A DNA stretch of 64,000 nucleotides from the NCBI GenBank assembly GCA_025084515.1, contig JAJAGP010000365.1, positions 1 through 64,000 of the forward strand. Direction: 5' to 3'. Below, one piece after another: positions 21,354-32,917 of this stretch. Both the position numbers and the translations under genes were made by a program. The notes under the pieces are model-generated. The model did not search any database and was not told the DNA's origin. It saw nothing but the letters and a program-made list of their open reading frames with translations. The stretch's first letter is position 1. Every line of letters begins with the position of its first letter. The stretch is from Ancistrus triradiatus (taxonomy: Eukaryota; Chordata; Actinopteri; Siluriformes; Loricariidae).

Positions 21354-22330
21354 AGTATCTGGTGTGACTCCCTTGTGTAGCAATTAAACATTTCCAGTAA
21401 CTGTTGATCAGTCTTAGATTTTGGCTTGGAGGAATTTTAGTCAATTCCACTGTAGAGAACAGCTTCAACTTTGGGATGTTCTTGGGCTTCCTCACAGGAT
21501 CTTCTCACTTCTGGTCCTTCAGCAACATTTCTAATGGATTAAGGGCAGGATTTTGTTGTGTTGTGTGCTTGCATGACTGTGGTGGTTGACTGGTTCACAG
21601 ACTGGACTGTGGACCCAGAGGGGTAGGGTTCAAATCCCACTCTTGTCCTTAAGCCTTCCTCAACAAGACCCATAACATACACGTGCTCTGGATAAGGTCA
21701 TCTACTAAATGACAAAGTAAATTGCCCAATTTTTAACATTTTCTTTTAGACTTTTCTGGTAAAATTCTGAATTTGTTCCATTAATGATGACGAGCTGTCT
21801 TGGCCAGATGCAGCAAGACAGGCCCAAACCATGATACTACCACCACCATGTTTCTCAGATGGGATAAGGTTCTTATGCTGCAATGCACCCTTTTCTTTCT
21901 CCAGACATAAAGCTTCACATGTAAGCCAAAAATTTCTGTTTTGGTCTCATCCGTCTACAAAACGATTTTCTAAAAGCCTTGTGGTTTGTCCATGTGATTT
22001 TTAGCAAACCACAGATGGGCATTTTGGAGAGCAATGGCTTTCTCATTGCTATGCCATGCACACCATTTTTGTTTGGTTTTCTGTTGATGGTGGACTCATG
22101 AACAGTAACATTATATATGAGAGAGGCCTTTAGTTGTCTAAAAGTAACCCTTGGTTCCTTTGTGATGTCACAGATTATTACACAGCATGCCCTCAGTGAT
22201 CTTTTCCTGGTCAAACTCTCCAGGGGATGGTAACAATGGTCTTGAATTTCCTCCATTTACAGACGGTTTTGATGAGCACCAACAAGTTTTTCTGAGGTCC
22301 TCAGAAATTCCCCTTTTGCTCCCTTGCTTC
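21354..22330 (-). pseudogene. Tc1 transposase pseudogene, strongly degraded
   Basis: Read on the minus strand, fragments retain the DETK-type first-Asp region (near 21945) and VKHGGG-like surroundings. The frame is broken repeatedly, the start codon region has diverged, and the SINE insertion separates the C-terminal DPKH/Glu region, most of which is missing (the 21545-21780 interval). Confidence 0.8.
21570..21722 (+). mobile_element. SINE S1, decayed, inside Tc1 wreck
   Basis: ATGACTGTGGTGGTTGACTG, GGTTCAAATCCCAC and GTGCTCTGGATAAGGTCATC identify the family. It lies between two blocks of Tc1 transposase sequence, so it inserted later. Confidence 0.75.
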
Positions 22331-22677
22331 TTCCACAAGCATGTTATGAAGATCACACTTTCATAGATCCTTGTTTAAATAACAGAGCACCCACTCACAC
22401 CCAATTGTCAACCTACTGACTGAAAACACCTGACTAACTTCACATTCAATTAACTGCCAACCCAAGACCTTCACATACTTTAGCCACTCACAGATATGTA
22501 ATATTGGATTATTTTCCTTCCTTCAATAAGTAAGTGACCAGCAATAATATTTTGTCTCATTTGTTTATTTGGGTTCTCTTCATCCACTGTTGCTTGTGTG
22601 AAAATCTGATGGTAGAGCTCATATTTACTCAGAAATATAGAAAAACCTAAAGGTTTCACAAAGTTTTAAGCACTGTA

Positions 22678-24192
22678 GGGCAGATTCGAACTTTTATTTC
22701 TAATAGCAATACAGTGTTTTTCAAAGCTGAGTTGGGAGAGTTGTTGACTGCCAGAAACACCTGCCCTTAGACTTCCTTTGAGAGTTTTGAGTAAACAAGT
22801 CTGAAATTTTCTTCTTGGCACAGTAAACATGTCAAAAATAGTTCCGGATAAAATATGTAGTAAATTGACAGTGTAATGGTTCAGTGCCGTCTACATAGGA
22901 AGAGAAGGACATATAGAACCAGAAGTTCAGGAAGTGTCTAAACCTGTGTGTGATTAGCCTGTCTATTTAACATCCTCACTCTGTGCAGTGAGGGAGAAAG
23001 ACAAGTAGTGAGAGAAATGAGAGTGACATCAACACACACAGCAAGATTGGAACTGCTGATAAGCTGCTTAACCCTTGTTTAACAATAAAAACAAACACTT
23101 GCCTGTAATCCTGCCTGAGTCCTGTACGTTCTCGTAGATAAAATATGTCAGAGTGGTGTATTTTTTAGAGGACAGAGGTGTCATGATTGAATGCAACATT
23201 TTTGCTTCCGCACAGTTTTACTGCAAACGAATGGATGGTAAAGGTAGGGAAAGCAGGACCTAGATTAAATGAGGTCACTGCAGTTTCAAGTTTCCTTAAA
23301 GATAAGAAGTTATTAGAGATGCACCAAATTTCGAGCTGAAAACAGCACTTCCGGTTGCTGCCGAATGAGAAAAAGGAGTACTTGCCTTTGGTAAGCATTG
23401 AGCATTGTCACGTTCATGCTACTTTTTCCCTCGCTTGTCAGTGACTGCATCTTACTCATGAATCAAGCTGATTTTTTAAAACATTCACACTCATTCATAT
23501 TATTATTAAACAGAACAAAACAGATCATAACCTTCTATTCAAATTATTGTGCCCAGGGTCTTGTGACCACACCACTCTGTGTTCATGTTGCAAACTCAAC
23601 CTGGGGTTTGGACCTAGATCTTCAGGAAATGCTGATTACAGCATCTGGCTCTTGCATTGAGTTCCCTATTAAACATTTCAAAAACCAACAGATAGAACCC
23701 ACAAAAAAATCGTCTTTCCTGGTCATCGCTAACGGACACAATGCCTTTTGCACCGTTTTCGGTGTACCTTAGCTGTAAATTTGCATCTTCCACAAGGTGG
23801 CAGTACTCAAGTCTCTGTGATGCGATTACGGCTGACTCTCAAGTAAGTGCTGTCTGAAGTCTGTTCCCTAATTAGCACACTGCATGGTGTTCTACATAGA
23901 ACAGTGTATTTAGTGAATAGTAAGAAAAGGAAATAATTTGGACACAGCTATAGATTTGAGCCTAAAACACACTGTGAACTACATTAAATATTCAAGCTAA
24001 TTGTAAGAAGTTTTGCAACCACAAAATGCATTGAATTTTTTATTCCATTTTTAATGACATTGCGAAATAACATCCTTAGAGGAAATGATTCTCCACCATA
24101 TAGTAGTGACATGAATGTTGCAAATCAAGTCTTAGTTATTGCTTTAGTTGGCTGTTTTCCATTTAATGATTATCAATATGATTATCAATATG
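22678..24192. other. No gene seen
   Basis: Apparently single-copy. The open frame 23398-23772 (124 codons) has no recognisable domain, no splice context and an AT-rich, low-complexity start; I leave it uncalled. Confidence 0.4.
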
Positions 24193-24375
24193 GTTAGCGC
24201 TTTTCACAACAGCCTGAGCCTCTTTTGAGTAAGAAGAAACTCTCTCAGATGAAAGGAGTAAAAACCTTGAGAGGAACCACACTCAAAAGGGGAACCCATC
24301 CTCCTCTGGTTGACATCAGATAGAGAAATACACAAAATACAATAGTTAAGAGAAATATATCAAAATAGGTAGTGA
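24193..24375 (+). repeat. Dispersed repeat family D, partial
   Basis: Contains TTAGCGCTTTTCACAACAG, AAAAACCTTGAGAGGAACCA and CTCAAAAGGGGAACCCATCC, the 3' half of family D in a form closer to the zebrafish-type consensus than the other copies. Confidence 0.6.
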
Positions 24376-25321
24376 AAGAACTGTAAAAAGATATTGTATA
24401 GCCCAATATTGTACATTGGACTATACAATTATAATATATCTGATATTCAAAATATATCTGAAACCAAATTGGAACCATTTGTTATTTAACTCATCTGCAA
24501 TGTGTTAGGAAAACAAATGCGAGTTCAGTTGTGCAGATGTTTACATTTAGCCATTTGGCAGACGCTCTAGATGCTCTAATCCAGTGTGGCGTACAAAATG
24601 TGCAAACAGTTGAATGTGTCTTGATGCAAGTACTCGATCTATAGGAATTCGTAACCAGAAAGACCAGAAACTAATGCCACTGACAAGCACGTTCTCAGTT
24701 TGATGCTAAGGTCACATAAATACTTAAGTGGATAAGTTGACAAAAATACATAAAAAAAAAACCCAAATACAACTAAAGTGCAAAGTACAGAAGAGACTTC
24801 TATGGAAAGAGACAGTGGTGGCTGACTGGGATGGGATGCTCCTTGAACCAATGAGGAGCCAGGACACTGAAGCATAAAGATCTGGTGAGAAAAGGACGTA
24901 CATTTCTGATGTTGTGCAGACTAAATCTTCAAGAGCTGGTGGTTGATGTGAGATTGTTAGAAAAGCTGAGATTGTTGTGCAAAAATCACACCAATATTAA
25001 TTGCTGTGGGGGTCGGATGGACAGTGACACCATCAATGGTTTTTGAGAGATCTAGTGTCAGGAGTTCTTTGCCTGCAGGTAGATCAGATCAGTCTTGTCC
25101 AGACTGAGTTTTAGATTATTTTTTGGGCAAAAGAACAAGTTCAGACAATGAGGAAGGAGGAAATAAGCAGACGTGTTCCTCCTCCTTGACCAAGGTCTAG
25201 GAGCAAGGGAAAATGAGAAAGCTGGATATAGTAGCAGGTGTTGCTGTGCCAAGTCTCAGTAAGAGCCAATACGTGAATGGGCTAGTACCACAGGCAATTA
25301 TGACGTTAGTTGTGTGAAGAC
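24376..25321. other. No gene seen; short SINE tail
   Basis: A 60-bp S1-like tail in minus orientation (ACATTTAGCCATTTGGCAGA at 24542) is the only recognisable element. Confidence 0.45.
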
Positions 25322-25322
25322 T

Positions 25323-25530
25323 GGGACTGTGGTAGCCTAGCGGTTAAAGTACTGGACTCTAGACCAGAAGGTCCAGTGTTCAAATCCCATCTCTGTCAAG
25401 CTGCCACTGTTGGGTCCTTGAGCAGGGCCCTTAACCCACAATTGCTTGGATTATAAGGTTGTATCAATTGTAAGTCGCTCTGGATAAGGGCGTCTGCTAA
25501 ATGCTGTAAATGTAAATGTAAATGTTAATG
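25323..25530 (+). mobile_element. SINE S1
   Basis: Complete copy: TAGCCTAGCGGTTAAAG, GTGTTCAAATCCC, full body and a long TGTAAATG-type tail to 25530. The flanks GACTGGGA (25320-25327 region) and GATGACTGGGAG (after the tail) suggest a short imperfect target duplication. Confidence 0.9.
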
Positions 25531-25846
25531 TAAATGAAGATGACTGGGAGTTCCAGAGACCTCCAGCTATAAGCAATTCCACAACAGTAGACCCAGGTGG
25601 ACAGACAAGCTGGGTGAGGTCATGTCTGACATCTGTAACACATTTAGTAGAGTAGGTCAGATGTAACAGACAAGTATGTGTCGAGTGCTGAATTGTCCTT
25701 CCTCATTGTACTTCCTCTTGTTTTGAACAGAGAAGCTTCCGCTTTAACAAGCTAATCCCCTAAAGAGATGAGATGATTAGCCACCAGTCCTGTGGTATTT
25801 ATGCTATAGCTCAGTAAGGCAAATAACTGAATGATAACAGTCTATT

Positions 25847-26293
25847 GGGGTCATTCCACCAAATGGGTGCCATTTGCTTGTTGTAACTCTTAAAAGTTAA
25901 ACTTTATTTTCCATAATATTTCAACACTCATAGAAAGTCCTGTAACTCTTTATATGAGTTTCCAGAATTAGCAAATACATAAAATATAAGGACATGGCAC
26001 CCATACTAATAGCATTAGAACACATGGCACATTCTTATGATTTACCAAAAAAAACAAAAATTTTCACAATAAACAAATAAAATCTAAAAATTATTTAGGT
26101 AACAGGGTAGTACGTTGAGATTGACCTTCTCAGTAACAGGAAAAAAATAAGTGAGAACTTACTTTTGATCTTCCCATGATTTTCAGAAGATACAGATAAT
26201 ACAGCTTCCTACTGAATATGTGACTTGTGGTATGTTCCCTAATTTCCAGAAGTGTGAATATGTTAGGAGAACAGGACTGAGTGAAAACCTCAC
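25847..26293 (+). repeat. Unclassified dispersed repeat F, copy 2
   Basis: Colinear with 16563-17079 over its whole length, with several small deletions. Same orientation, 9.3 kb away. No coding frame or terminal inversion recognised. Confidence 0.75.
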
Positions 26294-27677
26294 CAACTTG
26301 TTACCTGTCCTGAATTAACATGCTACATTATGCTGTTAGCTTGATGCTAGCCTTTGTTACCTTTTCATGCTAATTTTTGTTAACTTTTTTGGTACTTGCT
26401 GGTGCTTGTTTTCTGCTATATTTTTAATGCTTATCTTTGTTAAAGTTCATTTGTCTCTGCCACCTTGTTGATGCTAGCCATTTCTGTCAAATCCTTTCCT
26501 ACTTTGTGATATCAGCTTTGTTTTTCTGTGGCCTGGACACTTTGTAAATAAACAAGCTCGTCCTTTATCCAGTCCCATGTTGGTCTGTTGACCTCTTTTA
26601 CCCACAAATACATAACTTTGTTGCTGCTCATGTGAACCCCCTAGACCTTAGTATTTTATGAATGTAACAAGTGGACAGTAACTAAGTTGCTATAATCCTT
26701 ACAAATAACAAAAATAGCAACAGGTAGACCACCAAGCAGCTTAGAATCAAACCAAATAGGAAGTATATATACTTATCAGAGTCCTTGTACTGTATACCGA
26801 TATCCACCAAGACTGAAATTCCTTGACTTACATGCTTGTAAATCAGACAGTGTTTGAGTCCTACTGTATATCACTGACTGTTTGTTTCAAATACTTGTGT
26901 TTTTCCAATTACTGTACTTCACGAATCGCAAACGATTAACTGCCCTCTAGTGGCGACAAATAAGGTTGACCCTTAAATCAAGTGTTATTCATTCAATCAC
27001 ACGTTCATTCATTCATTATCTTATCCTTAGTTTTAAGGGTTTTTTTTTCTAAGAATACATATACGCATATTATAGTTATGACCTCTCTCATGTTTTCAAG
27101 CGTGAAAAGGTTAATACTTATTAACCACAAAGACATTTTTCTTAATCTGAATCATCTTTATTCATATTTAGAGTTACTTGGAGCCAGGAATTCTGCTTTT
27201 TTGGTGAGAGTCATGGTGGCAAAGGCGGAGACAGTCAGCCCAGTCTTCTCTGGGGCATCACCAGACTTTCAAAAGTCAACTATGATATTTAATCTCTCCT
27301 GTAGGTCTTAGTCTCTGTGACTTTGTCAAGGGCATCCTCAGAGCTACCTTGCTCTCAGTAGGGACATGCAAGATGAACAGATCTGAGGGGAGAGGTAAAA
27401 TTCTAAACACCAATATGAAAGGTACAAAAATAATCCTACGTTGCCATGTTATAGAGGTTACGGTTAGCGTGACCCTAGTCTGGAGCCAGACCTGGGGTTG
27501 GTGTCCACAAGGGAGTGCCTGTTGACCATGTAACCCAGTCAGGCTCAACTGGAAATGGTGGTGTGGAGCCATCTTGTGGGCCTGCAATGTTTAGGGTGGG
27601 GTCGGGTACAGGGGGGTCTGGGCAGCAGGTATGGGACACAATTATGGAACTGACTGTATATATAAAACCCTGACTGA
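26294..27677. other. No gene seen; GC-richer patch at the end
   Basis: 26294-27180 looks single-copy and AT-rich. 27430-27640 is GC-richer, with phrases such as CTGGAGCCAGACCTGGGGTT typical of old teleost retroelement remnants, but I cannot classify it and no protein motif is visible. Confidence 0.35.
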
Positions 27678-28303
27678 TTGCTAAAGATCGCGTGGACGAG
27701 TCAGAAGGCTATTGGAATAATGTTTTGTGGATGGATGAGAAGAAAATAGTAATTTTTGGTTTAAAAGAAAAGTGTTATGTTTGGAGAAAGGAAAACACTG
27801 CATTCCAGCATAAGAACCTTATACCATCTGTGAAACATGGTGGTGGTGGTAGTATCATGGTTTGGGCCTGTTTTGCTGCATCTAGGCCAGGACGGCTTGC
27901 CATCATTGATGGAACAATGAATTCTGAATAATATCAGAGAATTCTAAAGGAAAATGTCAGGACATCTGTCCATGAACTGAATCTCAAGAGAAGGTGGGTC
28001 ATGCAGCAAGACAACGACCCTAAGCACACAAGTCGTTCTACCAATGAATGGTTAAAGAAGAATAAAGGTCATGTTTTGGAATGGCCAAGTCAAAGTCCTG
28101 ATCTTTATAAAATTGAAATGCTGTGGAAGGACCTGAAGCAAACAGCTAATGTGAGGAAACCCACCAACATCCCAGAGTTGAAGCTGTTCTGTACGGAGGA
28201 ATGGGCTAAAATTCCTCCAAGCCGGTGTGCAGGACTGATCAACAGTTACAGGAAACGTTTAGTTGCAGTTATTGCTGCACAGGGGGGTCACACCAGATAC
28301 TGA
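27678..28303 (+). pseudogene. Tc1 transposase C-terminal pseudogene
   Basis: Covers the catalytic core: VLWMDEKK (first core Asp), VKHGGGGSIMVWACF, QQDNDPKHTS (second Asp) and a modified SPDLYKIEMLWKDLK (Glu retained, the usual Asn-Pro before it changed to Tyr-Lys). An in-frame TAA follows MNSE at 27931 and the stop is TGA at 28301-28303. The helix-turn-helix DNA-binding half is missing. Confidence 0.9.
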
Positions 28304-28373
28304 AAGCAAAGGGTCACATACTTTTGCCACTCACTAATATGTAATATTGGATCATTTTGTTCAATAAATAAAT

Positions 28374-28672
28374 GACATAGTGGCTCGCTGGGTAGCATCG
28401 CCGCCTCACAACAAGAAGGTCCTGGGTTCAATCCCAGGGTGGAGCAGCCTGGGTCCTTTCTGTGTGGAGTCTGCATGTCCTACCTGTGTCTGCGTGAGTT
28501 TACTCTGGGTACTCTGGTTTCCTTCCACAGTCCAAAGACATGCAAGTTAGGTTAATTGATTACATTAAACTGGCCTGGTTTGAGTGTGGTCTCTGGCGAC
28601 AGACGAAGTATTCTCGGTCACATTGAAATGGCAGTGGGCGGGCGAGGCAGGCGCCAGGAAAATGATGACGAT
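28374..28672 (+). mobile_element. SINE S2 inside Tc1 copy
   Basis: Starts AGTGGCTCGCTGGGTAGCAT, has CGCCGCCTCACAACAAGAAG, B-box-like GGGTTCAATCCC, TGTGTCTGCGTGAGTTTACT and TCCAAAGACATGCAAGTTAG. Tc1 sequence resumes at GTTTAACTGGGTTCTC, so the SINE landed in the older element. Confidence 0.8.
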
Positions 28673-28796
28673 GTTTAACTGGGTTCTCTTCATCTACCTT
28701 TAGGACTTGTGTGAAAATATGATGATGTTTTAGATCATATTTATGCAGAAATATAGAAAATTTTAAAGGGTTCACAAACTTTTAAACACCACTGTA

Positions 28797-28960
28797 TAAG
28801 GAAAAAAGCTTGGAAGAACCAAAACTCAAAAAGGTGCCCGATCTCCCTTAGCCACCTAGATGTTATATGTAAGACTTAAAGTAAATGAATAAGTTCATAG
28901 TAATAGTTTAAATTAACAGAAGCTAAATAAAAACTAACAGAGGGAACATAAATAAATAAA
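28797..28960 (+). repeat. Dispersed repeat family D, 3' part
   Basis: GGAAGAACCAAAACTCAAAAA, GATCTCCCTTAGCCACCTAG and the A/T tail with TTTAAATTAACAGAAGCTAA match 7910-8060. It abuts the Tc1 right end, so Tc1 probably jumped into family D and the left half was lost with the Tc1 left half. Confidence 0.6.
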
Positions 28961-29194
28961 ATATAAAATTTATTATAAACTATAATATGTACACTAATAA
29001 ATTAGAGATAATGTAATATTATTTAGAGTATAATAAAATAGTGAATATAAAACTATAGCATAAGAGATAATATCATAAATAAATAATGTAGAAAATATGC
29101 AAGTCACTGTATGATCTCATGTTCTAAGTTTTATTGACATAGCATGCTCAGTCAGCCGGAGGATGGAGGGAGTTACTGCCCTCTGATGTAGGCA

Positions 29195-29350
29195 CACTGT
29201 AGATTGTAAGTAACAATTGTAAGTAGACAAGATATAGATTGCTCTAGGAAAGGGCATATCTGCTGAATGTAAATGCCAACTCTACAAAGCCGGAGTCCTC
29301 AGTCAGGATCGAACTGGAGATCTCTGGAGCTGCATGTGAGACAACAGCAC
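29195..29350. repeat. SINE fragments (S1 tail, then S2 piece)
   Basis: 29195-29275 carries a decayed S1 tail (TAAGTAACAATTGTAAGTAG, GGAAAGGGCATATCTGCTGA). 29300-29350 has GGATCGAACTGGAGATCTCT and GGAGCTGCATGTGAGACAAC, an S2 head fragment in minus orientation. Confidence 0.5.
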
Positions 29351-29814
29351 TAGCCACAGGGCCCACTGTCAGAGTTGAATAATTTACTGGAAAAGTTTTA
29401 TTTTTGGAGTAAGTCCTGCTACACTTGAGATGACAGAATAACCTGTAAAAACTGCAACATAGATAAATTATGACATCTGCATAGTGCAGTAATTACTTCA
29501 TGTCTACACAGAGAAATATGGCTTAATAAGTTACTAGTTGCTACAGTTAATGTTAATGGTAAATAAGCAGCACCAAGACACACCATTCAGCTACCCATTA
29601 CACATACAAGAAAGTGCAAAAAACAAGTACATTTCTGTAACGAGCATGTATTATTTAATAACGGCCAGTTAGGTATGTGGGGAAAAACCTAATCTCTCTG
29701 TAGACATCTCTTACTACCTCTTTTGGGACCAGAGATTGTCTTTGACTCTTTGCAGCTAGACAGGGTTGCCAGTTTGAAATGACTATTGCTATTTCAACCA
29801 CAGCTAACCAACAC
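29351..29814. other. No gene seen
   Basis: AT-rich, apparently single-copy, no motif. Confidence 0.45.
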
Positions 29815-30040
29815 ACCAGCTAAAAAGTAAAATCAACAAAGACCAGGATATGTTGTGTTTTGGTTGCAGCTATGTCGGTCGGTTAGCAAGACCGTACGAG
29901 TTCCATGTTGTTCCAAGTTGGTTGATGCTGGTTAGTGCTGGTTTGGTGACGGTATAACAGGAGAACTCGATTGTTTTTACTGGTCTTGCTACTAAACTGG
30001 TTGACCAGCATACAGCAAATGCTGCTCTTTGCCATTTTGT
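29815..30040. mobile_element. Fold-back MITE, family related to 30318-30516, decayed
   Basis: Left part CAACAAAGACCAGGATATGT and right part CTACTAAACTGGTTGACCAG then TACAGCAAATGCTGC repeat the blocks of the copy 300 bp downstream. Long stretches of GGTTGATGCTGGTTAGTGCTGG type are self-complementary to CCAGC-rich stretches. Confidence 0.55.
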
Positions 30041-30317
30041 AGTATGGTCAATCGACGGAATCCATTAATTAACAACCCTGAACTATCCTTTCAGAGAAAG
30101 ACAAACGCATAAATTGCAGGTAGCACCAGAATTCATAAGCACTAAATAAGAGGACCTTTAGAGGGCGCTCTACTGAAGCATATCAACCCGTATCGATTTG
30201 TTTTCTTTTAGAACTGCGCATCGTGTTTTTTGTTGTTGTTGTTTTTGCTTGTTTCCTACAGTTTTTCTCCCCAAACTAGACTTACATTGGGAATTCATCA
30301 TCCTTTGGGCGACATAA

Positions 30318-30516
30318 TGCTAAAAAAAAAAACAGCAAAGACCAGCATATGTTGCATTTTGAATACTGGTCAACCACCATTACCAGAAAGAGTTCATCAG
30401 TTAAGCCATCACTAACCAGCATAATCAACCAACATGGAACTTGCATGGTCTTGCTGACTGACCAGCATCCAGAGCACAACATATGCAGGGTTTTGCTGTT
30501 TTTCTATTTTTTAGCA
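30318..30516. mobile_element. Palindromic MITE, 199 bp
   Basis: Begins TGCTAAAAAAAAAAACAGCA and ends TGCTGTTTTTCTATTTTTTAGCA (positions 30494-30516), with AGACCAGCATATGTTG facing CAACATATGCAGGG inside. Nearly the whole element can fold into one hairpin. No clear target duplication. It resembles the Angel-type palindromic elements of teleosts (from memory). Confidence 0.75.
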
Positions 30517-32007
30517 GACAAAGTAGTACTGTACAGTTGCTCCATATGAAGCAGGGTAATGAATCAAGATCCTGCACCAATGTCCAATCAGGTGGGTCCA
30601 GAGGGTGGGAATGACAGCAAACTAAGAGCCTCAGATTAGAACAGCATCAGACTGAACAATTTGTACAACTGAACAATGTTTCAAATCAACTTTTTTTTAT
30701 ATCCATTTCAAAATTTGTTTTCAAACCAACGGAACTAGTGGCAAAAATACCTCTTACAGCAGAGGTGTTCAGTATGAACTGCATAGAACTAGAGTGGCTG
30801 AACTTTTTATATATGAGTGTGTTTATATGGTTGAGATCTTTTTTTTTTTAAATAAATATCTGGTAATGGGATAACATGAGTTGTATCACTTGAAGCTCCT
30901 GTTTCAGCATAAAGAACCTTTGTAGACACCTCCATACCCCTCTTATAGGGGATCGCAATTGGGACACTCACAGCCTTAGTACGTGGATGCCATTATGAGT
31001 TTCTTATTGTTGATAGACGCCAATTTTTCTGCCTTTTTCTGCCTGTCTTTGTCACTGCATCCAATGAAAATGCTTGCTCTGTTTGTCACTGCAGTCACCC
31101 TGCGGCACATTGAGAAAGCACAAGGCCCTAGAATCAAACCCTAGTTAGAGTGCAGAGTGAAACAAAGGCATAAGCACACTCTCTCTTTCCATCCTGTGTA
31201 TAGAGAACACAGAATCATTTAATGTTTTACATAAGATATACTAATATGTATGTATCTTAAGGAAGGTCATTCCTCTTTGGGACCTCGCAATAGATAGATG
31301 GATGGATGGAAGCGACCAACTTTATTTACCCAGAGGGAAAATTTACCTCCAGTGCTCCCAGAGGTCGAAAGTAGGATCTATCTGCACCTGGGTCCAAACC
31401 TGCCCCCTTGTGACAACCTGTTAACAGAACATAGTGCTCAGTGAACCTTTCAGAGACCAAAGAAATAAGAGGTTGATTAAGACAGCTAATTCCAAAAACT
31501 GTCTTACATATTTCAGAAGTACAATGCAATGGTTTGAAGTTATACGGGAGTTTGGTCACTCTTAAAGTGTAATTGTGAGGACAGTGAAAATCATTATGTG
31601 TAACAGATGCAGAGATCTATGAAAAGCAGCAATTTTAAAGAGTGGCTCTGTGGTACAGCATCTTGAATTTTCCAGGAACCAATGTGTTTATTGGGGGTTG
31701 GAATGTAAAAGCAGGAGCTCTGATGTCATCTTTGTTTCATCACAGCACAGGTGTCAGGTGCTAAAACAGGTACTGAGATACAGCTTGTAGAGCTTGTAAA
31801 CTGGATATGTAATGTACGTTAAGGTCACCTAAACGGAAAAAGGAGTTTAATAAAGGATATGGGTGGCCAAGTGTTGGGAATTCTATTTAATTTTATTTAT
31901 TACTTCATTCCAAACATGCTTTTAGGACAGTCTCTGCAAGCTCACATTACACTTATTACACAATTCTTAGGACTATAGTCTGTGCACACTTGCACTTTAA
32001 CCCTTTG
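30517..32007. other. No gene seen
   Basis: Apparently single-copy. A short GATA/GATG run with CAACTTTATTTACCCAGAGG at 31289-31340 resembles a fish LINE 3' tail in reverse. No supported exon. Confidence 0.45.
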
Positions 32008-32915
32008 GTGGTGTGCATGGCAGGGTTGCAAGGAGAAAGCCACTGCTCTCCAAAAAGAACATTACTGCTCGTCTGCAGTTTCACGTGGACGAGCCAGAAG
32101 GCAATTGGAAGAATGTTTTGTGGACAGATGAGACCAAAATAGAACTTTTTGGTTTAAAAGAAAAGCGTTTTGTTTGGAGAATCGAAAACACTGCATTCCA
32201 GCATAAGAACCTTATTCCATCTGTGAAACATGGTGGTGGTAGTATCATGGTTTGTGCCTGTTTTGCTGCATCTGGGCCAGGGCGGCTTGCCATCATTGAT
32301 GGAACAATGAATTCTTAATTATATCAGAGAATTCTAAAGGAAAATGTCAGGACATCTGTCCATGAAATGAATCTCAAGAGAAGGTGGGTCATGCAGCAAG
32401 ACACCGACCCTAAGCACACAAGTCGTTCTACCAAAGAATGGTTAAAGAAGAATAAAGGTCATGTTTTGGAATGGCCAAGTCAAAGTCCTGACCTTAATCC
32501 AATGGAAATGTTGTGGAAGGACCTGAAGCGAGCAGCTAATGTGAGGAAAAACCCACCACACACCCAGAGCTGAAGCTGTTCTGTACGGAGGAATGGGCTA
32601 AAATTTCTCCAAGCCGGTGTGCAGGACTGATCAACAGCTACAGGAAACCTTTAGTTGCAGTTATTGCTGCACAGGGGGGTCACACCAGATACTGAAAGCA
32701 AAGGTTCACATACTTTTGCCACTCACTAATATGTAATATTGGATCATTTTCCTCAATAAATAAATGACCAAGTATAATATTTTGGCCTCATTTGTTTAAC
32801 TGGGTTCTCTTTATCTACTTTTACGACTTGTGTGAAAATCGGGTGAGGTTTTAGGTCATATTTATGCCGAAATATAGAAAATTCTAAAGGGTTCACAAAC
32901 TTTCAAGCACCACTG
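32008..32915 (+). mobile_element. Tc1 family T1 copy, 5' truncated, young-looking
   Basis: Starts inside the transposase gene at GTGGTGTGCATGGCAGGG and ends with ACTTTCAAGCACCACTG followed by TA at 32916-32917. Sequence is very close to the family consensus as seen in the other three copies, so it is probably among the youngest, though unable to move because the left end is absent. Confidence 0.9.
32010..32695 (+). pseudogene. Tc1 transposase pseudogene (catalytic core)
   Basis: Retains VLWTDETKIELFG (first core Asp), VKHGGGSIMV, QQDTDPKHTS (second Asp; neighbouring Asn changed to Thr) and SPDLNPMEMLWKDLKR (Glu). It has a TAA after MNS at about 32316, and a frameshift in the GAGGAAAAACCCACCACACA stretch near 32545. 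The stop is TGA at 32693-32695. The DNA-binding N-terminus is missing. Confidence 0.9.
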
Positions 32916-32917
32916 TA

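Larger units (their letters stand above)
21335..22675 (-). mobile_element. Tc1 family T1 copy, decayed, with SINE inside
   Basis: Right end CAAAGTTTTAAGCACTG followed by TA at 22676-22677; the left terminal repeat is lost. From 21341 the sequence follows the family T1 element of 4780-6332 in the same orientation: ACCTTTGCTTTCAGTATCTGG, CTACCACCACCATGTTTCTC, ATGGTGGACTCATGAACAGT. A decayed S1 SINE (21570-21722) interrupts the transposase region. Divergence is clearly greater than in the copies at 4780 and 32008, so it is probably the oldest T1 copy here. Confidence 0.85.
27678..28794 (+). mobile_element. Tc1 family T1 copy, 5' truncated, with S2 inside
   Basis: Begins abruptly at TTGCTAAAGATCGCGTGGAC within the transposase gene and ends with AACTTTTAAACACCACTG followed by TA at 28795-28796. 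The left terminal repeat and N-terminal third of the transposase are absent. Between the stop codon and the right end, an S2 SINE (28374-28672) replaces about 20 bases of Tc1 sequence. Plus orientation, opposite to the copies at 4780 and 21335. Confidence 0.9.

Noticed and set aside
23398..23772. 124-codon open frame in unique DNA
   Set aside because: No recognisable domain, no splice or promoter context, low-complexity composition. Expected by chance in 64 kb of AT-rich DNA.
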